A DNA stretch of 64,000 nt from Streptomyces sp. SID12501 (GTDB lineage Bacteria > Actinomycetota > Actinomycetes > Streptomycetales > Streptomycetaceae), in the NCBI RefSeq assembly GCF_010550245.1, contig NZ_JAAGLU010000037.1, forward strand, positions 1-64,000, given 5' to 3'. Below, in pieces: positions 42,469 through 50,173 of this stretch (position 1 is the stretch's first letter; each line of letters starts with the position of its first letter). The translations under genes were made by a program, and so were the position numbers. Under the pieces are notes generated by a model. It was given only the letters and a program-made list of their open reading frames with translations. It was not told the origin of the DNA and did not search any database.

Positions 42469-43370
42469 ACGGCGGCCTCCGCCGACTCGTCCGCGTCGAG
42501 GCTGTCGAGGTGCAGGGGCGGTGCCTCGGGGGAGCGGAGGTGGGCGAGGACCAGTTCCTCCAGGGTGGGGGCGGAGATCTGCCAGGTGTCGGCGAGGCGG
42601 CCCCCGGGGCGGATGAGGGCGGTGGTCTGGCGGCCCGTCGTACGGGACTCGACGACCGTGTGGCCGTCGAGGTCGGCGGCCGGGCCGGTGACCAGGGTGT
42701 GGGCGGCGAGCAGGTCCTCCAGCGGGCCGGCGAGGCGGACCCGGCCTGCGCCGACCAGGAGGACGTGGTCGCAGGAGCTCTCCAGCTCGGCGACGACGTG
42801 CGAGGACATGACGACCGTGGTGCCGTTCTCGGCGGCGTCGGCCATCAGGGTGCCCATCAGCTCGTGCCGGGCGAGCGGGTCCAGGTCGGCCATCGGCTCG
42901 TCCAGGAGCAGCAGTTCGGGGCGCTTGCCGAGGGCGAGGGCGATCGCGACCCGGGTGCGCTGGCCGCCGGAGAGGGTGCGGATCTTGGCGTCGAGGTCTA
43001 GGGCGCCGTCAGCTATGACACCCGCGGCGACGGCCTGGTCCCAGCGCCGGGGGTTGAGCTCCCGGCCCAGGCGGAGGGTGTCCTCGACGGTGAGCTGGAG
43101 GTGCAGGGGCTTGTCCTGGGCGACGTACGCCATACGCTCACGCGCCGCCGCCGGGCTGGTGCCGAGGACGGTGAGCGTGCCCTCGGTGGGCCTGAGGAGA
43201 CCGGCCGCGTGGGCCAGCAGCGTCGACTTGCCGGCGCCGTTGGGCCCGACGACCGCGCAGACGCGCCCGGCCGGCAGGCGGAACGCGCACTCGCGCAGCG
43301 CCCAGCCCTTGTCCTTCCGCCAGCTGAACCGCTTGCCCAGTCCGGCCGCCTCCATGGCGGTGTCGCTCAT
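42465..43370 (-). CDS. ABC transporter ATP-binding protein
   Basis: The 301-residue ATPase has Walker A GPNGAGKSTLL, signature LSGGQRTRVAIALALG, Walker B ELLLLDEPMADLD and switch His in VMSSHVVAELE. It powers the permease pair encoded downstream. The C-terminal ~80 residues form an extension typical of drug-type exporters. It overlaps the regulator and permease genes by four bases each. Confidence 0.94.
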   Translation of the reverse strand: MSDTAMEAAGLGKRFSWRKDKGWALRECAFRLPAGRVCAVVGPNGAGKSTLLAHAAGLLRPTEGTLTVLGTSPAAARERMAYVAQDKPLHLQLTVEDTLRLGRELNPRRWDQAVAAGVIADGALDLDAKIRTLSGGQRTRVAIALALGKRPELLLLDEPMADLDPLARHELMGTLMADAAENGTTVVMSSHVVAELESSCDHVLLVGAGRVRLAGPLEDLLAAHTLVTGPAADLDGHTVVESRTTGRQTTALIRPGGRLADTWQISAPTLEELVLAHLRSPEAPPLHLDSLDADESAEAAV

Positions 43371-43783
43371 CCCTGGTCCCCCTTGAACTGCGTGTCGACG
43401 GAAGGTGTGTCGACGAAATGTGTGTCGAGTACGGAAGTGAACAGCGCGGCCACGTCGTCCCGTTCGAGTCCGGCGTCGCGGGCTCGGACGGCCCAGTCGG
43501 CCAGTTCGGCGCCGAAGGGGGAGTCCGCCGGGGCGGCCCCCAGCGACTTGCGGACGAACGTGCCGAGGCCCCGCCGTGCCTCGACCAGGCCTTCGCGTTC
43601 CAGCTCGCGGTAGGCCTTCAGGACGGTGTTCGGATTGATGGCGGTGGCCTCCACGACCTCACGGGCGGTGGGCAGCTTGTCGCCGGGTTCCAACAGGCCC
43701 AGGCGCAGGGCCTGTTTGGTCTGCTGGACGATCTGCAGATAGGTGGCGACGCCGGTGCGTCTGTCGATGCGGTACTCGACCAC
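43367..43783 (-). CDS. GntR-family regulator, YtrA subfamily
   Basis: The 138-residue protein has the GntR winged helix (YLQIVQQTKQALRLGLLEPG, DKLPTAREVVEATAINPNTV, LKAYRELEREGLVEARRGLGTF) and a short C-terminal tail, as in YtrA repressors of ABC drug exporters. GTG at 43783 is preferred (GGTGG upstream); GTG at 43795 lies inside the palindromic operator. It is the first gene of the four-gene exporter operon. Confidence 0.9.
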   Translation of the reverse strand: MVEYRIDRRTGVATYLQIVQQTKQALRLGLLEPGDKLPTAREVVEATAINPNTVLKAYRELEREGLVEARRGLGTFVRKSLGAAPADSPFGAELADWAVRARDAGLERDDVAALFTSVLDTHFVDTPSVDTQFKGDQG

Positions 43784-43791
43784 TCGTACAA

Positions 43792-43825
43792 CCACCCTTT
43801 CACTAATTGAGTAGTGAAAGGGTGG
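43792..43825. promoter_or_regulatory. 34-bp perfect palindromic operator of the GntR/YtrA regulator
   Basis: CCACCCTTTCACTA and TAGTGAAAGGGTGG are 14-bp perfect arms around ATTGAG. It overlaps the region immediately upstream of the regulator start and so probably the promoter and leader of the whole exporter operon. A dimeric GntR repressor would bind it. Confidence 0.88.
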
Positions 43826-43834
43826 CCCAAGAGT

Positions 43835-43861
43835 GGGGGCGGTGTCAAGATCACCGCCCCC
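43835..43861 (-). terminator. Hairpin terminator downstream of mshD
   Basis: GGGGGCGGTG pairs with CACCGCCCCC over a 7-base loop, 60 bp past the mshD stop and before the exporter operon operator. On the plus strand it is followed by a T-run (GGTTTTT), so it may act in both directions. Confidence 0.75.
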
Positions 43862-43922
43862 ATCAGGTTTTTCCGGGGAGTTGGGGAGACGTGCGAGACG
43901 TACCGGGTCGGTCAGGACTCGG

Positions 43923-44858
43923 TCAGGACTCGGTGCGGTACATCAGGTCCGTCTCGTGGGTCACGAAGCCCAGCCGCTCGTAGAGTGCCACCGCCGCCGT
44001 GTTGTCCGCGTCGACGTACAGCATCGCCGTGGGCAGCCCGCGCTCCGCCAGGTGGCGCAGGCCGATCGTGGTGAGCGCCCGGCCGAGGCCGCCGCCCTGG
44101 GCACCCGGGAGCAGGCCGATGACGTACACCTCGCCGAGGCCCTCCGCCGCGTGCGTCTTCGTCCAGTGGAAGCCGATGAGTTCGCCGCCGCGGAAGGCGA
44201 GGAAGAAGCCCTCCGGGTCGAACCAGGCCTCGGCCCTGCGGTCTTCGAGGTCGCGCTGGGTGAGGGAGCCCTGCTCGGGGTGGTGGGCGAAGGCGGCGGA
44301 GTTCACGGCGAGCCAGGCCGCGTCGTCCTCGCCGGGCACGAAGGTCCGTACCGTCACGTCCTGCGGGAGCTTCGGCTCGGGCAGCTCCAGGTCGGTCAAC
44401 GGCCGCCGCAGCTGGCGCAGTTCGCGGAAGAGGGCGAGGCCGAGGACCTGGGCGAGGTGCCGGGCGGCGGAGTGGGCGCCGTGCGCCCAGACGCGCAGCC
44501 GCTTGCCGGAGGCGGCCAGCAGGGCCGAGCCGAGGGCGCGCCCGTGACCGTGGCCGCGGTGGGCCGGGTGGATGACCAGTTCGGCGGCCGGCGCCTCTAC
44601 GGGATCGGTGTCCTCCAGCTGTGCGTAGCCGACGAGTTCGCCGCCGACGACGAGGAGGAAGTGCGACACGCCCTCGCGGGCGCCCCCGCGCAGTTGGAGC
44701 CGCCCCTGCTCGGACACCGCCTGCTGGCCGTCGGTCCGGGCGGCGTCCGCGAGCAGCGCGAGGACGGCGTCGGCCTGCTCGGGGGTGAGGGCGGCCAGGG
44801 TGTCGATGGAACGGGACGGGTCGGGGGGGCCGGGGCGCGCGGTGTCGTCGCTGGTCAT
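43923..44858 (-). CDS. mshD: Mycothiol synthase (mycothiol acetyltransferase)
   Basis: The 311-residue protein has two tandem GNAT domains. The second carries VYVIGLLPGAQGGGLGRALT (acetyl-CoA loop) and MLYVDADNTAAVALYERLGF; the first has ELVIHPAHRGHGHGRAL. It acetylates Cys-GlcN-Ins, the last step of mycothiol synthesis, which is specific to actinobacteria. The last codons contain a tandem GGTCAGGACTC repeat. ATG at 44858 is used. Confidence 0.94.
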   Translation of the reverse strand: MTSDDTARPGPPDPSRSIDTLAALTPEQADAVLALLADAARTDGQQAVSEQGRLQLRGGAREGVSHFLLVVGGELVGYAQLEDTDPVEAPAAELVIHPAHRGHGHGRALGSALLAASGKRLRVWAHGAHSAARHLAQVLGLALFRELRQLRRPLTDLELPEPKLPQDVTVRTFVPGEDDAAWLAVNSAAFAHHPEQGSLTQRDLEDRRAEAWFDPEGFFLAFRGGELIGFHWTKTHAAEGLGEVYVIGLLPGAQGGGLGRALTTIGLRHLAERGLPTAMLYVDADNTAAVALYERLGFVTHETDLMYRTES

Positions 44859-44991
44859 GGCTACGAGGGTAAGGCCTGCCCGATTCGTGGTGAATCTCCC
44901 GAGGAGGCAACCGTTCCGTAACCCTGAACCCCTGTCGCGCTACGCGCGTTGACTCTAGGCTGCGCCGGGACGGGACTGAAATTCTCACGTA

Positions 44992-45024
44992 CTTCTTACG
45001 TCGCACCTGCTTCTTGCGTCGTAC
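44992..45024. promoter_or_regulatory. Imperfect direct repeats upstream of the 5'-nucleotidase gene
   Basis: CTTCTTACGTCGCAC at 44992 is repeated as CTTCTTGCGTCGTAC at 45010, 18 bp apart. They lie 75-105 bp upstream of the start codon and might be a regulator site. I do not see a clear PHO box here. Confidence 0.4.
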
Positions 45025-45097
45025 TCGCACGTCCTCTCACGGACGTCCCTTTCTTCTTCGGGTCCTCTTCCGGACTTCGCGAACTTCAGGGGAGCAC

Positions 45098-46921
45098 ATG
45101 CCAGCCACACCCCAGCCGTACCACCGCCGCAGACGCCGTACGCGCGCGCTGCTCGCCGGCGTCGCCGGTATCGCCACGGTCGGCGCACTCGCCGCCGCCG
45201 CTCTCCCGGCCAGCGCCGGTGACAGCTCGTACAAGCCCGGCGGTCAGGCACACAGCAAGCCGAGCCGCTACCAGGACGTGCAGCTGCTGTCCTTCAACGA
45301 CCTGCACGGCAACCTGGAGCCGCCGTCCGGCTCCTCCGGCCGCGTCACCGAACTCCAGGCCGACGGCACGACGAAGACGATCGACGCGGGCGGTGTCGAG
45401 TACCTCGCCACGCACCTGCGCGAGGCGCGCGGGGACAACCCGTACTCGATCACGGCGGCCGGCGGCGACATGGTCGGCGCCTCCCCGCTGATCTCGGGCC
45501 TCTTCCACGACGAGCCCACCATCGAGGCGCTCAACGGCCTCGACCTCGACGTCACCGCGGTCGGCAACCACGAGTTCGACGAGGGCGCCAAGGAACTGGG
45601 CCGCCTGCAGAACGGCGGCTGCCACCCGACGGACGGCTGCTACGTCAAGGGAAAGAAGTTCAAGGGCGCGGACTTCCCCTACCTCGCGGCGAACGTGCTC
45701 GACGAGAAGACCAACAAGCCGATCCTCAAGCCCTACTGGGTGTGGAAGAACAACGGCGTCAAGATCGGCTTCATCGGCGTGACCCTTGAGGACACCCCGG
45801 GTGTCGTCTCCGCCGAGGGTGTGAAGGGCCTCAAGTTCAAGGACGAGGTCGAGACGATCAACAAGTACGCCAAGGAGCTGGAGAAGCAGGGCGTCAAGTC
45901 GATCGTCGCGCTGATCCACGAGGGCGGCCTCCCGGCCTCGACGGCCTACAACTACGACTGCAACGCGGCGGGCGGCGGCTCCGGCATCTCCGGTCCGATC
46001 GTCGACATCGCGAAGAACATCACCCCGAAGGTCGACGCGCTGGTCACCGGCCACACGCACGCCGCGTACGCCTGCACGATCCCGGACCCGTCGGGCAAGC
46101 CGCGCACGGTCACCTCGGCCGCGTCCTTCGGCCGCCTCTACACGGACACCACGCTGACCTACGACCGCAAGACGGGTGACATCGCCCGTACGGCCGTCCG
46201 TTCAGCGAACCACGTGGTCACCCGGACCGTCGCCAAGGCCGCGGACATGACCGACCTGATCGCCCGGTGGAACACCCTCGCGGCGCCCGTCGGCAACCGC
46301 TCGATCGGCTACATCTCCGGCGACATCAACAACACCGGCACCGAGTCCCCGCTGGGCGACCTCATCGCCGACGCGCAACTGGCTTACGGCAAGAAGCTCG
46401 ACCCGGAGACCGACCTCGCGCTGATGAACCCGGGCGGAATCCGCGCGGGGCTCACCTTCGCGGCGAAGGGCGCCGAGGGCGACGGTGTCGTCACCTACGC
46501 CGAGGGCTTCACGGTCCAGCCGTTCTCCAACACGGTGAACCTCCAGAGCTTCACCGGCGCGCAGATCATCTCCGTACTCCAGGAGCAGGTGAGCGGCACG
46601 AACGCGGCCTCGCCGAAGGTGCTCCAGGTGTCGTCGGGGCTCACCTACACCCTTGACCTGACGAAGGCCGGCGCCGCGCGCCTGGTCGCCGACTCGGTCA
46701 GGCTGAACGGTGCGGCGATCGACCCGGCCGCCACCTACCGTGTCGCGACGAACAACTTCCTCGCGGGCGGTGGCGACGGCTTCCCGACGCTGGGCCAGGG
46801 CACGAACGACCTGGTCGGCGCGGACGACCTCGCGGTGCTGGCGGACTACCTGACCGCCAACTCCACGGCCACGACGCCGATCGCGCCTCCGGCGGCGAAG
46901 CGGATCACGATCGTGCAGTAG
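45098..46921 (+). CDS. Secreted bifunctional metallophosphatase / 5'-nucleotidase
   Basis: The 607-residue protein has an Arg-rich signal peptide (HRRRRRTRALLAGVAGIATV, cleavage near 40). The calcineurin-type domain shows LSFNDLHGNLEP (metal ligands), GNHEFDEG and TGHTHAA. The C-terminal 5'-nucleotidase domain shows GGIRAGLTF and NNFLAGGGDGFPTL. It hydrolyses extracellular nucleotides to release phosphate. ATG at 45098 has AGGGGAG upstream. A strong terminator follows. Confidence 0.95.
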   Translation: MPATPQPYHRRRRRTRALLAGVAGIATVGALAAAALPASAGDSSYKPGGQAHSKPSRYQDVQLLSFNDLHGNLEPPSGSSGRVTELQADGTTKTIDAGGVEYLATHLREARGDNPYSITAAGGDMVGASPLISGLFHDEPTIEALNGLDLDVTAVGNHEFDEGAKELGRLQNGGCHPTDGCYVKGKKFKGADFPYLAANVLDEKTNKPILKPYWVWKNNGVKIGFIGVTLEDTPGVVSAEGVKGLKFKDEVETINKYAKELEKQGVKSIVALIHEGGLPASTAYNYDCNAAGGGSGISGPIVDIAKNITPKVDALVTGHTHAAYACTIPDPSGKPRTVTSAASFGRLYTDTTLTYDRKTGDIARTAVRSANHVVTRTVAKAADMTDLIARWNTLAAPVGNRSIGYISGDINNTGTESPLGDLIADAQLAYGKKLDPETDLALMNPGGIRAGLTFAAKGAEGDGVVTYAEGFTVQPFSNTVNLQSFTGAQIISVLQEQVSGTNAASPKVLQVSSGLTYTLDLTKAGAARLVADSVRLNGAAIDPAATYRVATNNFLAGGGDGFPTLGQGTNDLVGADDLAVLADYLTANSTATTPIAPPAAKRITIVQ

Positions 46922-46935
46922 CGGCTACACCTCAG

Positions 46936-46964
46936 AGGGCCCAAGGCATGTTGCCTTGGGCCCT
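46936..46964 (+). terminator. Rho-independent terminator of the 5'-nucleotidase gene
   Basis: AGGGCCCAAGGCA and TGCCTTGGGCCCT form a 13-bp perfect stem over TGT. It begins 14 bp after the stop codon. Confidence 0.9.
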
Positions 46965-47157
46965 TTGCCATGCCCGTAATAAATCCTGTGTGAAATGGGG
47001 ATCGGTTCCCCGACTGTCCTGAAAATTGGTCTCAGCTGCTATTAATCGAGGTCTAAGCGGAATTGGCTTTTTCCACTTCCCGGGTCCCGTAGTGTTTTCC
47101 ATGTCGAAAGCGAACGGCGGACGACACGAAAATAAAAGGAAAGTAAGGGAGAGCGAC

Positions 47158-47274
47158 ATGAGCTTCAAGAAGATCATCTCGGTCAAGAAGACCCGCAAGG
47201 CCGTACCGGCGCCCCACAAGCCCGCGCCGAAGAAGGTCACCCCCAGGCGTCGACCGGTCGCCCATAAGGACTGA
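47158..47274 (+). CDS. Lys/Pro-rich micropeptide 1, upstream of an ABC exporter
   Basis: The 38-residue peptide starts MSFKKIISVKK and ends RRRPVAHKD, with PAPKK in the middle. It is strongly basic (Lys, Arg, His) and Pro-rich with no hydrophobic helix. ATG at 47158 has AGGGAG 7 bases upstream. It is a clear paralogue of the peptide encoded 90 bp downstream (shared MSF-x-KI-xx-VKK, K, AP, PAPKK, RRPV-x-H). Two such genes sit directly in front of an ABC exporter. I recognise no family. Cargo or signal of the exporter, or a small nucleic-acid-binding protein, are possible. Confidence 0.72.
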   Translation: MSFKKIISVKKTRKAVPAPHKPAPKKVTPRRRPVAHKD

Positions 47275-47300
47275 CAAAACCGCAGTCCCATTCGCAGCCC

Positions 47301-47321
47301 CATTCGCTGTCACAGTGAATG
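47301..47321. repeat. Imperfect inverted repeat between the micropeptide genes
   Basis: CATTCGCTG-TCA-CAGTGAATG is palindromic except at the G/T pair. A direct repeat of CATTCGC lies just before it (47289). It could be a hairpin stabilising mRNA 1 or a regulator site for peptide 2. Confidence 0.5.
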
Positions 47322-47364
47322 GCAAGTCGCCAACAGTTGATTCACAACCCTGGAGGGAATTCCT

Positions 47365-47502
47365 ATGAGCTTCCACAAGATCGTCCCCGTCAAGAAGGCG
47401 TCCAAGCCCGCCGCCGCCCCGGCTCCGGCTCCGAAGAAGAAGGCTCCGAAGAAGCCGGCGCCCCAGAAGGCGCAGCGTCGTCCGGTCGGGCACCAGCGCT
47501 GA
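47365..47502 (+). CDS. Lys/Pro-rich micropeptide 2, upstream of an ABC exporter
   Basis: The 45-residue peptide starts MSFHKIVPVKK, has an Ala/Pro/Lys-rich middle (PAPAPKKKAPKKPAPQK) and ends RRPVGHQR. Net charge is strongly positive; no signal or membrane helix is visible. ATG at 47365 follows GGAGGG by 8 bases, an excellent ribosome-binding site. It is paralogous to micropeptide 1 and 105 bp upstream of the ABC exporter gene. I recognise no family; the middle resembles histone-H1-type tails, so a nucleic-acid-binding role is an alternative to exported peptide. Confidence 0.75.
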   Translation: MSFHKIVPVKKASKPAAAPAPAPKKKAPKKPAPQKAQRRPVGHQR

Positions 47503-47607
47503 GACCGGCGCGGAGACCTGTGATGAGGCGGGGTCACCGGTGGACGAGCACATCGTCCGGGTGGCCCCGCCTCAGGTGTGTAGGGGGAAAAGGAAAGGGA
47601 GTTGAAC

Positions 47608-49449
47608 ATGAGGGAGGTCCGGGAGGCATTCCGCCGGTTCTGGCCTTTGACGCGTGGCGACCGGAAATGGCTGGCGGCGATCGTCACTTGCGTGGTGGTG
47701 TCCGCCCTGGCCGAGACCGCCGCGATCCTGCTGTTCGCGGAACTGACGGACAACGCCCTGAAATCGGGTTCCCTCGCCGCCTTCTGGGGCCCGGCCGGCG
47801 CCTGGCTGGCCGTCGCCGTGCTCGGTGCGCTCGTCGGCTACGCCGGAAACTCGCTCGCCACCTGGACCGCCGAGAGATTCGTCCTGCGCCTGCGCGCCAA
47901 CGTCTTCCGGCACGTCCAGGGTCTCCCGCCCCACTTCTTCCAGAAGCACCGCCAGGGCGACCTTGTGGAACGCCTCACAGGTGATGTCGAGGCGATAGAG
48001 CAGATGGTCGTCTCGGGAGTCGTCGGCACCGTCTCCGCCGCATTCTCGGCCCTCTTCTACTCCGCCGCCGCCCTCTGGCTGCGCTGGGACCTGGCCCTGG
48101 TCACCTTCTTCCTGGCCCCCCTCTTCCTCCTCGCCGCCCGCCGCTTCGCAGGCCGCATCAGGACGGCGAGCCAGGACGAGCGGGTCGCCGACGGTGCGAT
48201 CACCTCCGTGGTGGAGGAGTCCCTCGGCAACATCGTCCTCACCCAGGCCTACAACCGCCGCCGCGACGAGGAGAAGCGCCTAGACCGGGAGGCCCGCGCC
48301 TGGATGAAGGCGAGTGTGCGCGGGGCGCGGCTGAGCGAGATGTACGAACAGTTCGTCGAGGTCGTCGAGACTCTGTGCGTCCTCACGGTGATCGGCCTCG
48401 GCGTCTGGGAGATCTCCGCCGGCCGTATGTCACTGGGCGCGCTCCTCGCCTTCGCCGCCTTCGTCGGTTACCTCTATCCGCCGATCCGCAGCCTCGGCCA
48501 GCTCGGCCTGACCCTGACGGCGGCGACCGCGGGCGCGGAACGCCTCGGCGAGCTGCTGGACGCCGAGCCCGCCGTCACCGACCCGGCCGAGCCGGTCGCC
48601 CAGTGGCCGGTGCGCGGCTGGGTCAGCGTCCACGGCGCCTCCTTCACCTATCCGGGAGGTCCGGGAGGTCCGGGAGATTCAGGAGATCCGGGAGGTCCGG
48701 GAGAGGGAACGGACCGGCGGCCGTCGCTGCGCGACGTGACCTTCACCGCCGCCCCCGGCGAACTGGTCCTGATCACGGGAGCGAGCGGCGCCGGAAAATC
48801 GACCCTGTCGAAACTCCTCACCCGCTTCTACGACCCCTCAGCGGGCGTGATCTGCCTGGACGGCGTCCCGCTGACCGACGTACCCCTCACCTTCCTGCGC
48901 GAGAACGTGGTGCTGCTGCCGCAGGAGACGCTGATCCTGCACGGTTCGATCCGCGAGAACATCGAGTGCGGGCGCCCTGGCGCGAGCGACGCGGACATCG
49001 AGGCGGCGGCACGGGCGGCCGACGCGCACGACTTCGTCACCGCGCTCCCGGAGGGGTACGGCACGAGGATCGCCCCCGGCACGGCCACGCTCTCCGGCGG
49101 CCAGTTGCAGCGGATCGCCATCGCCCGGGCCATGCTGCGCCGGGCCCCGGTACTGGTCCTCGACGAGCCGACGGCCGGCCTGGACTCGATCGCCGCCCGC
49201 CGGATCGTCCCGGCGCTGCGCCGGCTGATGGCGGGCCGTACGACCATCATGATCACCCACGATCTGAGCCTCGCCCCGGACGCGGACCGCATCCTGGTCG
49301 TCGACGAGGGCCGCCTCGCCGAGACGGGCACGCACGACGAACTGATGGCACGGGGCGGGGTGTACGCGAGGCTCGCGGCCCCGCTGCTCCCCCGATCTGC
49401 CGGGTCCTACCTGCGCGAGGAGACGCTGACGCTGGCCCTGAGGGTGTAA
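47608..49449 (+). CDS. ABC exporter (fused transmembrane and ATPase domains)
   Basis: The 613-residue type IV ABC exporter has six helices in residues ~20-310 and an ATPase domain with Walker A GASGAGKST (~391), signature LSGGQ (~495), Walker B VLVLDEPTAGLD and switch MITHD. No peptidase C39 domain is present. A low-complexity PGGPGGPGDSGDPGGPGEG linker (~349-367) inserts into the ATPase's first strand region. ATG at 47608 follows AAAGGGAG; TTG at 47602 is also open. Its position behind two micropeptide genes suggests the cargo. It overlaps the orphan response regulator by 43 bp at the 3' end. Confidence 0.92.
   Translation: MREVREAFRRFWPLTRGDRKWLAAIVTCVVVSALAETAAILLFAELTDNALKSGSLAAFWGPAGAWLAVAVLGALVGYAGNSLATWTAERFVLRLRANVFRHVQGLPPHFFQKHRQGDLVERLTGDVEAIEQMVVSGVVGTVSAAFSALFYSAAALWLRWDLALVTFFLAPLFLLAARRFAGRIRTASQDERVADGAITSVVEESLGNIVLTQAYNRRRDEEKRLDREARAWMKASVRGARLSEMYEQFVEVVETLCVLTVIGLGVWEISAGRMSLGALLAFAAFVGYLYPPIRSLGQLGLTLTAATAGAERLGELLDAEPAVTDPAEPVAQWPVRGWVSVHGASFTYPGGPGGPGDSGDPGGPGEGTDRRPSLRDVTFTAAPGELVLITGASGAGKSTLSKLLTRFYDPSAGVICLDGVPLTDVPLTFLRENVVLLPQETLILHGSIRENIECGRPGASDADIEAAARAADAHDFVTALPEGYGTRIAPGTATLSGGQLQRIAIARAMLRRAPVLVLDEPTAGLDSIAARRIVPALRRLMAGRTTIMITHDLSLAPDADRILVVDEGRLAETGTHDELMARGGVYARLAAPLLPRSAGSYLREETLTLALRV
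48652..48705 (+). repeat. Six 9-bp repeats inside the ABC exporter gene
   Basis: CCGGGAGGT-type units run in tandem (CCGGGAGGT x2, CCGGGAGAT, TCAGGAGAT, CCGGGAGGT, CCGGGAGAG), in frame, encoding PGG, PGD, SGD and PGE triplets. The insertion sits at the start of the ATPase domain and probably varies between strains. Confidence 0.85.
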
Positions 49450-50129
49450 CCCATCCCCCGCACGGTGTGGATGAGCCGGGGTTCGCCCCGGCTCTCCAGT
49501 TTCCGGCGCAGGTACATGACGTACACGTCAAGGGTGTTGGAGGTGGGCTCGAAGTCGAAGCCCCAGACGTCCTTGAGGATCTGGACCCGGCCGAGAATCC
49601 TGTCGGGGCGTCTCAGCAGGTATTCGAGGAGGTTGAACTCGGTCTTGGTGAGGTCGAGTTGACGGTTGGCGCGGGTGACGGTACGGGTCCGCGGGTCCAG
49701 GAGGACATCCTGGAAGCTGAGGCCCGCGAGCGCCGAGGGCGGCCGGGGTTCGCGTTGTGGGCTCCGGCGCAGCAACGCCCGTACCCGCGCGAGGAGTTCC
49801 TCGGTGGCGAAGGGTTTCATGAGGTAGTCGTCGGCGCCGTTGTCGAGCGCGACGATGCGGTCCCCGACGGCTGCCCGTCCGGTGATCATCAGGATCGGGA
49901 CGGTGCACCCCGAGGCCCGTAGCCGCCGGGTCGCGGCGAGCCCGTCGAGGCCGGGCATGGTGACGTCCATGAGCACGAGGTCGGGTGCGGTGTCCGGTTC
50001 GGCCACTAAGGCGAGCGCCGTGCGGCCGTCCCCGGCGAGCACGGTCTCGTACCCCTCGAACCTGAGCACCCGGTCGAGCCCTTCACGTACGGCCGCGTCG
50101 TCGTCGGCCAACAGGATCTTCCGCGTCAT
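49407..50129 (-). CDS. Orphan OmpR-family response regulator
   Basis: The 240-residue protein has a receiver domain (KILLADDDAAVRE acidic pocket, LVLMDVTMPG phosphoacceptor Asp, MITGRA and DDYLMKPF Lys) and an OmpR-type winged helix (LDLTKTEFNLLEYLLRRPDR, SNTLDVYVMYLRRKLE, IHTVRGMGYTLR). It is complete, but no sensor kinase gene is adjacent; a PH-domain membrane protein precedes it. Its 3' end overlaps the exporter gene. ATG at 50129 is used. Confidence 0.92.
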   Translation of the reverse strand: MTRKILLADDDAAVREGLDRVLRFEGYETVLAGDGRTALALVAEPDTAPDLVLMDVTMPGLDGLAATRRLRASGCTVPILMITGRAAVGDRIVALDNGADDYLMKPFATEELLARVRALLRRSPQREPRPPSALAGLSFQDVLLDPRTRTVTRANRQLDLTKTEFNLLEYLLRRPDRILGRVQILKDVWGFDFEPTSNTLDVYVMYLRRKLESRGEPRLIHTVRGMGYTLRASVSVSSRR

Positions 50130-50173
50130 CTCAATACGGTCTGACGACGCGCTGTGACAGGGCTGGCAGGCGG

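Noticed and set aside
44880..45097. A PHO box in front of the secreted 5'-nucleotidase, expected from its role
   Set aside because: No pair of GTTCACC-like units with an 11-bp period is present; only an unrelated 18-bp-spaced direct repeat is seen.
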